Of a DNA stretch of 64,000 nucleotides, positions 8,108-16,105 are shown piece by piece. How positions within the stretch are numbered: the first letter of the stretch is position 1; every line of letters starts with the position of its first letter. The DNA comes from JAJDXO01 sp965207535. GTDB taxonomy: Bacteria; Pseudomonadota; Alphaproteobacteria; Rhodospirillales; UBA2165. The stretch lies in assembly GCA_965207535.1 (NCBI GenBank), contig CBDBMR010000015.1, positions 62,001 through 126,000 of the forward strand. The letters run 5' to 3'. Made by a program: the position numbers and the translations under genes. The notes below the pieces were generated by a model. The model was not told where the DNA came from. It saw only the letters and a list, made by a program, of their open reading frames with translations, and searched no databases.

Positions 8108-8743
8108 TTGAGAAACGTGAAAGAACCGAAAGTCCGTAATCCGCGCATGACCGTTGCCGAGCGAAAGCGGCGACAGCGCCAAAGGATGAGAGACGAAGGA
8201 TTGGCTCCCGTCGAGGTGTGGATCCCGCTGGAACATCGGACGGCTTTGAGACGAATCGAGCGGCTGCTGCGCGACGGGATCGTTCCGGAGATACCGCCGG
8301 CGGTTCAAGTGAACACCAACGAGGAAGTCATGAATTTCGATTTATTGCGTGAAATCCTGAACGACCATACTTCGGCCAACGGCTATGGGTTCGCCGTCAC
8401 GAACCTGGACGGTGAGGACGCGCTGGAGGTCGTCGTCGAAGACCGGGTGGAATTCCCGATTCTTGTCTGGTTCGACGGTGAGCAGCTGCTCGCGGTGACT
8501 TACCTCTGGGACGAGTCCCAGGTTCGCCCCGACTCCCGGACCGAGATGCTGGCAGCCCTATTGGAACTGAACGTTCCCCTCCAGCTCTCCTCCTTCGGGA
8601 AGATACGCGACCGGTATGTCCTGTTTGGCGCCCTGTCGGCCAACTCGACCCTCGACCATATCACCACGGAGCTCGAAGTACTCAGCGACAACACATTGGA
8701 GGCAATCGAGATCATCGCCCCCTACCTGACCTCGGATGCATAA
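8108..8743 (+). CDS. DUF2170 (YjfI-like) protein with N-terminal ribbon-helix-helix-like domain; probable autorepressor
   Basis: 211 aa if TTG 8108 is used; GTG 8117 and ATG 8147 are alternatives and none has a strong ribosome site. Residues 14-60 are basic and resemble a ribbon-helix-helix DNA-binding module: AERKRRQRQRMRDEG, then a short strand PVEVWIPLEH and helices RTALRRIERLLRDG. From about residue 75 to the end (NFDLLREILNDHTSANGYGF... TTELEVLSDNTLEAIEIIAPYL) it matches the DUF2170/YjfI family. In E. coli that family is encoded beside the PspA paralogue YjfJ; here too a PspA-family gene follows. The four operators upstream make autoregulation likely (inference). The mechanism of DUF2170 is unknown. 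Confidence 0.8.
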   Translation: MRNVKEPKVRNPRMTVAERKRRQRQRMRDEGLAPVEVWIPLEHRTALRRIERLLRDGIVPEIPPAVQVNTNEEVMNFDLLREILNDHTSANGYGFAVTNLDGEDALEVVVEDRVEFPILVWFDGEQLLAVTYLWDESQVRPDSRTEMLAALLELNVPLQLSSFGKIRDRYVLFGALSANSTLDHITTELEVLSDNTLEAIEIIAPYLTSDA

Positions 8744-8753
8744 GGAGGATGAA

Positions 8754-9452
8754 ATGACCGTACTGACCAAACTTTTCACCGCCATGAAAGGCGCCGCCAA
8801 TGAGGCGGGTGAGGCGATTGTCGATCATCAGGCACTCAGAATTTTGGATCAGGAAATGCGCGATGCACGGAAGGAGCTGGCACAAGCGAAAGAGCAGCTC
8901 ACCAAGGTCATGGCCGAGCACGCCGGGGTCGCGCGTGACGTTCAGCGATTGCGGGGCGCGATCGCCGAGCATGAGGAATATGCCAACAAGGCGCTTGATA
9001 AGGGCGAAGCAGATCTGGCGGAGGACATTTGCGCACGGATCGCCGAGTTCGAGGAGGAACTAAAGCTGCAGGAGCAAGCCGAAAGCGAATATGTGACAGG
9101 CGTGAACCGCCTGAAGCGCCAGGTTAAGTCGACGGAGCGCAACATACTCTCCATGTCCCGGCAGGTCGGACTGATCAAGGCGACCGAGCGGATTCAAAGA
9201 GCCAACGCGGCCGCGGGCAGTAAATTCTCAGGCTCGCAAGCGTCGATGGTCTCGGCAACCGCATCGCTGGAACGCATCAAACAGCGGCAACAGGAGCGCA
9301 CGGACCGAACGAACGCGGCGCAAGAACTGGCCGCGGAAGGGGACGGCCGAAGCCTGGATCAGCGCCTGCGGGACGCCGGGATCCTGGGCCGCGAGTCGTC
9401 GGCCGGAGACGTCCTGGAGCGAATCCGCGCCAAGCGTGAAAAGAATCTGTAA
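8754..9452 (+). CDS. PspA/IM30 family protein (YjfJ-like)
   Basis: 232-aa coiled-coil membrane-remodelling protein of the phage-shock PspA/Vipp1 family. Almost the whole length is predicted helix with heptads (ILDQEMRDARKELAQAKEQL, then EEELKLQEQAESEYVTGVNR), preceded by the short N-terminal segment TVLTKLFTAMKGAANEAGEA that inserts in membranes in this family. ATG 8754 is chosen because AAGGAGG lies 7 nt upstream; it starts 10 bp after the preceding stop. The C-terminal tail (DQRLRDAGILGRESSAGDVL) is characteristic of the YjfJ branch. It probably acts at the inner membrane together with the following NfeD and SPFH proteins. Confidence 0.92.
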   Translation: MTVLTKLFTAMKGAANEAGEAIVDHQALRILDQEMRDARKELAQAKEQLTKVMAEHAGVARDVQRLRGAIAEHEEYANKALDKGEADLAEDICARIAEFEEELKLQEQAESEYVTGVNRLKRQVKSTERNILSMSRQVGLIKATERIQRANAAAGSKFSGSQASMVSATASLERIKQRQQERTDRTNAAQELAAEGDGRSLDQRLRDAGILGRESSAGDVLERIRAKREKNL

Positions 9453-9511
9453 TACTCAGACGATAACCAAGACCGGGCGCAATCCGGTCCGGACAGGGAT
9501 AAGGAATACTC

Positions 9512-9982
9512 ATGACACTCTGGTGGCTTGTTGGCGGCGCCGTCCTCATTCTTCTCGAGCTCGTCGTTCCGGGCGGAATACTGGTTTTTCTGGGGGCTGG
9601 AGCACTCGTCGTCGCCGGCGGTTTGTGGCTCGGTCTCATCGACGGCCTCATTCCCGCCTTCACGACCTGGTTCGTCACCTCTCTCATTCTCATCCTCGCG
9701 CTGCGCGGCCTCATCCAGAAGTACGCCGGCGGAGATGAACAATGGCACAACACCGACGAAGACGCCGAAGCGATGGAAACCGTCGTGACCGTCACCGAGA
9801 CTATCCGGCCCGGTGAGGACGGCCGAATCATGTACCGGGGAACCACTTGGCCCGCCCGATGCTACGACCGGACGATCGAGGCGGGCAGCGAGGCCAAACT
9901 GGTGTTTCGCGAGAACACCGCTTGGGTGGTCGAACCCGCAACAGGCGACCTTGTCGATGGCCCGCCATCGTCCGCTCCCTAG
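9512..9982 (+). CDS. Short NfeD family membrane protein
   Basis: 156 aa; the short NfeD type without the ClpP-like protease half. It has two or three N-terminal membrane helices with the family signature LLELVVPGGILVFLGAGALV, then a second hydrophobic stretch TTWFVTSLILILALRGLI. A soluble OB-fold domain follows (about residues 90-145), including GEDGRIMYRGTTWPARCYD. NfeD proteins are typically encoded next to SPFH/stomatin proteins and help assemble membrane microdomains; here two SPFH genes follow directly. The ribosome site is gataagga. Confidence 0.93.
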   Translation: MTLWWLVGGAVLILLELVVPGGILVFLGAGALVVAGGLWLGLIDGLIPAFTTWFVTSLILILALRGLIQKYAGGDEQWHNTDEDAEAMETVVTVTETIRPGEDGRIMYRGTTWPARCYDRTIEAGSEAKLVFRENTAWVVEPATGDLVDGPPSSAP

Positions 9983-9997
9983 GTAAGGAGGAACACC

Positions 9998-11008
9998 ATG
10001 GTAACCGCATTGACATTCTTGCTGATCATCACCGGCGTGGTGCTTTGGATGACCGTCAAAATCATTCCCATGCGCGAGGCCGGTGTCGTGGAGCGGCTGG
10101 GAAAGTTCAAAAGGGTCCTGAATCCCGGTATTCACTTCCTGATTCCCATCTTCGACCGAATTGCCTATCGCCATGAAATCCGCGAGCAGGTGATTGATAT
10201 TCCCAGCCAAAGCTGCATCACGCGCGACAATATTCAGGTCGACGTCGACGGACTGGTGTACCTCAAGGTCATGGACCCGCAACGTGCGAGTTACGGGATC
10301 GGCAACTACCGGCTGGCCGGCATCAACCTGGCCCAGACCACCATGCGATCGGAAATCGGCAAGTTGTCCCTGGGTCAGACCTTTGCCGAACGCGAGACGC
10401 TCAACGCCTCGATTGTCAAGGAAATCGACAAGGCCTCGACGCCATGGGGGGTGAAGGTCCTACGATATGAGCTGAAGAACATCACGCCGTCTCAGCATGT
10501 CATGACGACACTGGAAAAGCAGATGGAAGCGGAGCGCGAAAAACGCGCCGAAGTAACGAACGCCGATGCCGAAAAGCAGGCCATGGTGGCTGTATCCGAA
10601 GGTGAACGGCAATCGGAAATCAACATTTCCGAAGGCGAAAAGCAGAAGCGCATAAACGAGGCGCTGGGCGAGGCCAAATCCATCGCCCTGGTCGCCGCGG
10701 CAACGGCGAAGAGCACCGAGTTGATCGCCGATGCGATCTCCAAGCCCGGCGGGTCGGCAGCGCTCAATATGCAAATTATCGAGCGTTACATCGACACACT
10801 CGGCCAGATCGCCGGCAAGTCGGATGTGTCCGTTATCCCCCTGGAGCTCGCCAACGTGAGGGGTTTCTTCGAAGGACTGGCGACGATCACCGGGAACGGC
10901 GAGGACGTTCTCGGCGACAACGGTTCAGCCGGTTCGGAGAGGCCGGAACCCGACGGAAACACCAAGCCGTCACTCGAGCCCGGACCCTGGAACCAGAGCA
11001 GGGATTAG
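9998..11008 (+). CDS. SPFH/Band 7 (stomatin-like, QmcA-type) protein
   Basis: 336 aa. One N-terminal membrane helix (TFLLIITGVVLWMTVKIIPM) is followed by the Band 7 domain: REAGVVERLGKFKRVLNPGI, PIFDRIAYR, REQVIDIPSQSCITRDNIQV and VDGLVYLKVMDPQRASYGI. Then comes an alanine/glutamate-rich coiled coil (EKQMEAEREKRAEVTNADAE) and the conserved ending IIERYIDTLGQIAGKSDVSV. The hydrophilic C-terminal tail is rich in G, N and P. It starts 15 bp after nfeD behind TAAGGAGGA. SPFH proteins oligomerise into membrane cages; this one is paralogous to the next gene. Confidence 0.94.
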   Translation: MVTALTFLLIITGVVLWMTVKIIPMREAGVVERLGKFKRVLNPGIHFLIPIFDRIAYRHEIREQVIDIPSQSCITRDNIQVDVDGLVYLKVMDPQRASYGIGNYRLAGINLAQTTMRSEIGKLSLGQTFAERETLNASIVKEIDKASTPWGVKVLRYELKNITPSQHVMTTLEKQMEAEREKRAEVTNADAEKQAMVAVSEGERQSEINISEGEKQKRINEALGEAKSIALVAAATAKSTELIADAISKPGGSAALNMQIIERYIDTLGQIAGKSDVSVIPLELANVRGFFEGLATITGNGEDVLGDNGSAGSERPEPDGNTKPSLEPGPWNQSRD

Positions 11009-11020
11009 AGGAGAAGGAAA

Positions 11021-12013
11021 ATGGAACAGTTTTTGGCCTTGTTCGAAGACATCTCGGTCATGGAAGCGGTGAATTTCGTCGTCTGGGGCATCGTCTTCAT
11101 CGTCCTGATCTTCAAGTTCTTCGCCTCGATCCGCTTGGTGCCCACACAGAGCGCATATGTGGTCGAGCGGCTGGGCAAGTACCACAAGACGCTGGCGGCA
11201 GGATTTCACGCCCTCATCCCGTTCATCGACAGGGTCGCGTACATCCAGGATCTGAAGGAGCAGACCATCGAGGTGCCGCCGCAGGAATGCTTCACCAAGG
11301 ACGAGGTGCGCGTCGAAGTCGATGGGGTAATGTATCTGTCCGTCGTCGACCCGGTCATGGCCAGCTATGGCGCCACCAGCTACGCCGTCGCGGCGATGGA
11401 ACTGGCCCAAACCACCACCCGGTCGGTGATCGGCACCCTCGAGCTGGACCGGACGTTCGAGGAGCGCGACTTGATCAGTTCGCGCGTGGTCGAAGTGCTG
11501 GATCGCGCGGGCCAGGCCTGGGGAATCCAGGTGCACCGCTACGAAATCAAGAACCTGACTCCGCCGCCGACGGTCCACGAGGCAATGGAACGGCAGGTGA
11601 CGGCCGAGCGGGAGCGGCGCGCGATCGTCGCGCGGGCCGAAGGCGAGCGCCAGAGCTTGATCAACAAATCGGAGGGTCAACGCCTGGAAGCCATCAACCT
11701 CTCCGAAGGCGAAATGCAGAAGATGATCAACGAAGCCGAGGGAACGGCGCAGCAGATCCTCGCCATCGCCGAGGCGACGGCGACGTCCATCGAGAAAGTC
11801 GCCGCCGCCATCGACGGATCAAGAGGCGGCGAAGCATCCGTGCGGCTTCAACTGGCCGAGAGTTACCTCCAACGGCTGACGGTGCTTGCCAAACGCCGGA
11901 CAAATGTCGTCCTCCCGGCAGACCTGACGAGCCTCCCCAACCTTCTGGATGTGTTGGATTTCGACGGGATCGGTAATTCCGCCGCCCGCCCCCCCGGAGA
12001 GGAAAAGGGCTAG
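11021..12013 (+). CDS. Second SPFH/Band 7 protein, paralogue of the preceding gene
   Basis: 330 aa. Its single N-terminal helix (VNFVVWGIVFIVLIFKFFAS) sits slightly deeper than in the first paralogue. The Band 7 domain reads SAYVVERLGKYHKTLAAGFH, PFIDRVAYIQDLKEQTIEVP and VDGVMYLSVVDPVMASYGAT, followed by the coiled coil MERQVTAERERRAIVARAEG and the ending ESYLQRLTVLAKRRTNVVLP. The two paralogues being adjacent and co-transcribed suggests hetero-oligomers, comparable to HflK/HflC pairs, though neither is HflK/C by sequence. It is the last gene of the operon that starts at 8108; a recurrent palindromic element follows its stop. Confidence 0.94.
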   Translation: MEQFLALFEDISVMEAVNFVVWGIVFIVLIFKFFASIRLVPTQSAYVVERLGKYHKTLAAGFHALIPFIDRVAYIQDLKEQTIEVPPQECFTKDEVRVEVDGVMYLSVVDPVMASYGATSYAVAAMELAQTTTRSVIGTLELDRTFEERDLISSRVVEVLDRAGQAWGIQVHRYEIKNLTPPPTVHEAMERQVTAERERRAIVARAEGERQSLINKSEGQRLEAINLSEGEMQKMINEAEGTAQQILAIAEATATSIEKVAAAIDGSRGGEASVRLQLAESYLQRLTVLAKRRTNVVLPADLTSLPNLLDVLDFDGIGNSAARPPGEEKG

Positions 12014-12070
12014 CCCACATTTCTCACCAGGGTCTTGGTCTGCGCGGCGCTAGCGGGAAATGCGGGCTAG
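12011..12070. repeat. Inverted pair of the TAGCCC...ATTTCTC element at converging gene ends
   Basis: TAGCCCACATTTCTCACC starts at the SPFH stop (12011). The complement of 12055-12070 reads TAGCCCGCATTTCCC, giving an inverted repeat with about 30 nt between arms. It spans the stops of two converging genes, so a bidirectional terminator role is plausible. The same core recurs at 29881 and 57901. Confidence 0.65.
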
Positions 12071-13272
12071 ACGTCCACCTCGATGATTTCCTGCGGGAAT
12101 TCGTGGATCGAGGCGCCCGCCCCGTCATCACCGATGATGTAGTTGTCGCAAATCCAGTTGAACGCCCCGTCGCCGACCCATCCGGGGTGGCAAACCAGGT
12201 TCATGTCCTTCTCGATCTTCATTGGCTCATCGAAGCGGACCAGGGGCCGTTCCACCAGATCGTAGCCTTGGCCGTGGCAGTAGAGCCTGGATTCCTTCGG
12301 CTTCCCCCGGTCTTCGAGCCACTCGTTGTGGGCCTCCCAGATTTCCTTGCAGTCCGCGCCCGGCTTCAGCCGGCCCAGCGTGTGCTTCTGGGCCTCGAGG
12401 ACGAGCTCGAGATTGTCCTTCATTTCCTGGCTTGCCTTGCCGAGAACGATGGTGCGGCCGATTTCGGTGAAAAAGCCGCCGTGGCCGTTATTCTCGACCA
12501 GCAGCGAGAACACGTCGCCCTTCTCGATGACGCGATTCTGGTTGTGCCGTCCGCCGATGGTCGCAGGCGTTCCGAGCGGCGCCGATGAGCACAAATAGAT
12601 TCCCTGCTCACTCGCCAGGTTTTCGCCCTTGTGGCGGGCCACGGCGGCAACATCCGAATCGCGCATACCGGGCTCGATCGCCTCGATGGCGGCCTTCATG
12701 GCTTCCACCTGCTGCGCCGCGCAACCCTTCACCCGTTCCTTTTCTTCCGGGCTCTTGATCACCTTGATGCGGTCGACGGCATCCGAGAAGTCGACGAAGT
12801 TGGTGTTGGAGAAATTGCCCCGCTTCAAATAGTCGACCATGGCGAACGACATTTGGTAGGTCCCCAGAAGGCCGATGGTCCCGCCCTGATAGGGTTCGAG
12901 CGCCTTGGCGGCGAGTTCGGGATCATAATCCGCAGTAAAGGGAGCCGAAGCAAAACTGGGGGTGGTCAACAGGCGCTTGATGCCGCGGTGGATGCCGTCG
13001 CCTTCGACGGGAATTTCCCGGTCGCCGCCGAACGGACCCTGATGGATTAAGGTCATCGCATCGTCGCGCGGAAAAACGACCGTGTGCGGATAGCCGTTCG
13101 TAGCCGGAAGGTCGGTAAAGTATTTGCAGTAGCCACCCATGTGGTCGTTGTTGTTTTGCATCAGGAGGACGTCGACGCCGGCATCCTCCATCGCGCCGCG
13201 AACAGCTGTCCAGCGGCGCTCCATCTCGGCGTCGGACAACGGCATGTTCAGACGTTCGGACATTTCAACCAC
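12067..13272 (-). CDS. M24-fold (Xaa-Pro peptidase/creatinase-like) protein with altered metal ligands
   Basis: 401 aa: an N-terminal creatinase-type domain (residues about 15-170, GVDVLLMQNNNDHMGGYCKY) and a C-terminal pita-bread domain. True M24 peptidases use Asp, Asp, His, Glu, Glu to hold two metals. Here the first two Asp positions look like Glu/Asn and Glu (VENNGHGGFFTEIGRTIVLG), the His is kept (CHGQGYDL), and the last Glu position reads ICDNYIIGDDG with Asp. Ordinary aminopeptidase P activity is therefore doubtful; a creatinase-like hydrolase or lyase is possible. It starts with GTG (MVEMSERLN) behind GGGAGA. It lies 28 bp after a D-2-hydroxyacid dehydrogenase gene on the same strand. 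Confidence 0.88.
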   Translation of the reverse strand: MVEMSERLNMPLSDAEMERRWTAVRGAMEDAGVDVLLMQNNNDHMGGYCKYFTDLPATNGYPHTVVFPRDDAMTLIHQGPFGGDREIPVEGDGIHRGIKRLLTTPSFASAPFTADYDPELAAKALEPYQGGTIGLLGTYQMSFAMVDYLKRGNFSNTNFVDFSDAVDRIKVIKSPEEKERVKGCAAQQVEAMKAAIEAIEPGMRDSDVAAVARHKGENLASEQGIYLCSSAPLGTPATIGGRHNQNRVIEKGDVFSLLVENNGHGGFFTEIGRTIVLGKASQEMKDNLELVLEAQKHTLGRLKPGADCKEIWEAHNEWLEDRGKPKESRLYCHGQGYDLVERPLVRFDEPMKIEKDMNLVCHPGWVGDGAFNWICDNYIIGDDGAGASIHEFPQEIIEVDV

Positions 13273-13299
13273 GGTATTCTCCCTTCCCTGGACCGGCGC

Positions 13300-14247
13300 T
13301 CACCCGCCGGACACGATATTGATCATCTTATCCCGTTCACCCGCCAAATAGGCACGGAGATTGGGTTCCTGAATAGTCAGCAGATTCTGCTCGTATTGAT
13401 CGCTGCGTCCGCCGGTAAACGGCGTAATGAAGACGTTCTCCATATCCCAAAGCGGACTATCGTCGGGCAGCGGCGCGGTCTCGAATACGTCCAGGCCCGC
13501 CCCGGATATCTTGCCGCTGTCGAGCGCGTCGATGAGCGCCGCCTCATCGACCACGCCGCCGCGGGCCACATTCACCAGCATGGCCGTCGGCTTCATGGCC
13601 TCGAACACACGGGCGTTCACGATCTTGTCGTTCTCCGGCGTGAACGGCACGAGGGCAATGAGGAAGTCTGCTTCGCCTGCCGCCTCAAGCAGCTTGTCAC
13701 GGCCGTAAATCCGGTCGAAGTTGGGCACCTCCCGCGGCGAACCCGAGATTCCATAGACGGTCATCCCAAACGCTTTGAGGACACCGGCCAGATGCTCGGC
13801 GATGGCGCCGACGCCCAATATGACCGCCACGCGGTTGTCCAATACCCTGGGCAAAAACCGTTCCCACACATGGTCCCGCTGGTTACGTGCGAGCCGGCCG
13901 ACCTGCCGGTACATGGCCATCATATGGAGAACCGTAATCTCCGACATCTGGGATCCGTGAATGCCTCGGCCGTTGGTCAACAGAATGTCGGGCCGCGCAT
14001 CGAGCACGCCGGTCAGGTGATCGGTGCCGGTTATGCTGCACTGAATCCACTTGAGCTTCCCGCACATCGCAAGACGCTCCGGCGTTAGCCACCGGCCGAT
14101 GGAAAACAGAATCTCGGCGGCCGGAAGATGCTCTGCCGCCGCGTCGCCATCTGGCGCCAAAAGAAAATTGACGTCGGGAAAAAGTGGCGAGAGGTGGCCG
14201 CGATAAATGTCCGCCTCGGAATCGACGACCAGTAAATTGGTGCCCAT
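13300..14247 (-). CDS. D-2-hydroxyacid dehydrogenase family protein, catalytic His not conserved
   Basis: 315 aa, NAD(P)-dependent 2-hydroxyacid dehydrogenase fold. The Rossmann segment reads VILGVGAIAEHLAGVLKAFG, where the third glycine of GxGxxG is Ala. The catalytic Arg is in VNVARGGVVDEAAL and the Glu in GLDVFETAPLPDDSP. The usual ITPH motif with the catalytic His is ITPFTGGRSDQYEQN, so Phe replaces His. Start 14247 (MGTNLLVVDSEADIY) has GGGGAGGA upstream and fits the family better than the longer frame from 14292. It is the first gene of a two-gene operon with the M24-fold protein; their joint substrate is unknown. Confidence 0.88.
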   Translation of the reverse strand: MGTNLLVVDSEADIYRGHLSPLFPDVNFLLAPDGDAAAEHLPAAEILFSIGRWLTPERLAMCGKLKWIQCSITGTDHLTGVLDARPDILLTNGRGIHGSQMSEITVLHMMAMYRQVGRLARNQRDHVWERFLPRVLDNRVAVILGVGAIAEHLAGVLKAFGMTVYGISGSPREVPNFDRIYGRDKLLEAAGEADFLIALVPFTPENDKIVNARVFEAMKPTAMLVNVARGGVVDEAALIDALDSGKISGAGLDVFETAPLPDDSPLWDMENVFITPFTGGRSDQYEQNLLTIQEPNLRAYLAGERDKMINIVSGG

Positions 14248-14423
14248 CCGCGGATACTTCCTCCCCTGCCTTGCCTGGAAATCCGCCGCCAAAATGGCCG
14301 CGGATCACGCTCATTTTTGTGAGATCAAGGCACCATGCGGAGAGATGAAAGTCAAGCGATCGGGCTTGCGCCCGCCTCCCCGCGGGCGGGCCCCGCCGTT
14401 GCCGCCGAAGCCGGCGGGCAGGG

Positions 14424-14837
14424 TTACGTCGAATAGTAGTTGAGTTCGAGGATCACCCCGTTGGGATCCTTGATGAAAATTTGATAAAGGCCGCGGTCCG
14501 ACAGATCCCGGTCCCAATATCCGATATCGCGATCCTTCAACAGGTTCAGAACCTCATCCGCGTCTTCGATGGTGAAGGCGATGTGGTTGTCGATCCCGCT
14601 GTCCTCCATATCTTCCTTGGTGCCCTGGCCTTCGGGCAGCGGCGTGCCGTCCAGGTCCTCGCTCTCATCCTTGACCAAATGAATAATTGCCTTGTCCCCG
14701 GCATACATCCAATAGCCGGTGGATTTCAGTTTGGGCCGGAAGCCGGCCTCCAGGCCGAGAATGTCCTCGTAGAACTTTCTGCTGTCTTCCAATCGCTTCG
14801 ATGCGATGGACCAGTGATCCAATGAATTAACGATCAT
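14424..14837 (-). CDS. Small VOC/glyoxalase-like protein
   Basis: 137-aa single VOC module (paired beta-alpha-beta-beta-beta). Features: LDHWSIASKRLEDSRKFYED at the N-terminus, a central IDNHIAFTIEDADEVLNLL, and the C-terminal DRGLYQIFIKDPNGVILELN with a metal-type Glu. His residues in LDHW and NHIAF plus the terminal Glu give a plausible metal site. Start 14837 follows GGGGGGAA; the upstream extension to 14936 is low-quality sequence. It sits between the hydroxyacid dehydrogenase and a CoA-transferase on the same strand; no specific substrate can be named. Confidence 0.88.
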   Translation of the reverse strand: MIVNSLDHWSIASKRLEDSRKFYEDILGLEAGFRPKLKSTGYWMYAGDKAIIHLVKDESEDLDGTPLPEGQGTKEDMEDSGIDNHIAFTIEDADEVLNLLKDRDIGYWDRDLSDRGLYQIFIKDPNGVILELNYYST

Positions 14838-14895
14838 TTTGGGTTCCCCCCGGAATAGGCCCGCATATTGCCATGGGGGAGGCGCCTCATCCAGC

Positions 14896-16020
14896 CTAGC
14901 CGCCGAATTCCCGGCGAAGCGCGTTGCCGTGTTCACCGAGAGACGGGACCGGCCCCGGTTGCCGAGGCGCGCCCGTCAGACGCGCGGGCGGCGCGGGGAT
15001 CGCGGCGGGCCCGGTCTCGGTGGCGATTTCGACGCGGCGCAGATCGGGATGATCGGAGAACTCGGCCACCGAGTTGACCCGGCCGAACGCAATGCCCGCG
15101 TTCAGGAGTTTTGCCGCCATCTCTTCGCGATCATATTGATCGAACACGGACTGGATTTCTGCCTCCAGCCGCTGAACATTCTCCACCCGCAGCGCCGCGT
15201 TCGCATAGGGGCCTTTGTTGGCATATTCGGGGCGGCCGAGAATGTCGGCGGCAAAGGATGCCCATTCCCTCTCGTTCTGTATGGACAGAACCAGGAGGCC
15301 GCCGTCTGCGCACCGGAAGTTCGAATAGGGGGCAATGGAGGGATGGCGAAGTCCCACCCGAGCCGGCGCCTCGCCGCCGTAGTCGTTGTGAAGCAGCGGC
15401 ACTGCCATCCAGTCGGCCATACCATCGAAAAGGGAGACCTTGATCCCCTGCCCCTTGCCCGTTTGCCGGCGGGAAATCACCACCTCCAGGATGGCGGAAT
15501 AGGCGTACATGCCCGCGGCGATATCACAGACCGAGACCCCGACCCGGCCGGGCGCCTCGGGCGTTCCGGTGATGGAAGCGAGCCCCGTCTCGGCCTGGAC
15601 CAGCATGTCATAGGCCTTCATGTCCTTCGAGGGTCCCTCCTCCGCATAACCGGAGATATCGACGGTGATGAGGCGTGGATGCGCCTCGCGGAGCGCCTCC
15701 CCGCCAAGCCCGGCCCGATCGGCGGCCCCGGGGACCAGGTTTTGGACGAATACATCCGCTCCGGCGATCATCCGGTGAAGGAGCGCCCGGTCATCGTCAT
15801 CCTTGATGTCGAGGACGATGCTTTCCTTCCCCCTGTTGAGCCACACGAAATAGGCGCTTTCGCCATGAACGACACTGTCATAGACGCGGGCGAAATCACC
15901 GCCCTCGCGCTCGATCTTGATGACCCGGGCGCCGGCATCCGCCAGCCGCGAGGTGCAATAGGGCGCGGCGACCGCCTGTTCCAGGGTGACCACCAATAGA
16001 TCTTCCAGCGGACCCGCCAT
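14896..16020 (-). CDS. CaiB/BaiF (class III) CoA-transferase
   Basis: 374 aa, moves CoA between acyl-CoA and carboxylate partners. Family motifs: LEQAVAAPYCTSRLADAGARVIKIE at the N-terminus, YFVWLNRGKESIVLDIK, and SKDMKAYDMLVQAETGLASI carrying the catalytic Asp. GRVGVSVCDIAAGMYAYSAI follows, then the linker domain and C-terminal ATETGPAAIPAPPARLTGAP. Length is at the short end for the family (about 390). It converges in function with the CoA-ester lyase encoded divergently 85 bp away (16106), suggesting formation and then cleavage of a CoA ester. The substrate is not readable. Confidence 0.93.
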   Translation of the reverse strand: MAGPLEDLLVVTLEQAVAAPYCTSRLADAGARVIKIEREGGDFARVYDSVVHGESAYFVWLNRGKESIVLDIKDDDDRALLHRMIAGADVFVQNLVPGAADRAGLGGEALREAHPRLITVDISGYAEEGPSKDMKAYDMLVQAETGLASITGTPEAPGRVGVSVCDIAAGMYAYSAILEVVISRRQTGKGQGIKVSLFDGMADWMAVPLLHNDYGGEAPARVGLRHPSIAPYSNFRCADGGLLVLSIQNEREWASFAADILGRPEYANKGPYANAALRVENVQRLEAEIQSVFDQYDREEMAAKLLNAGIAFGRVNSVAEFSDHPDLRRVEIATETGPAAIPAPPARLTGAPRQPGPVPSLGEHGNALRREFGG

Positions 16021-16105
16021 GGTCCATCTCCTTCAATTGTCTTTGGCTTAGGGCTATCAGGAAACGGCGGTGGAATCGAGGCACCCCGGCGCCCATAATG
16101 GGCGG

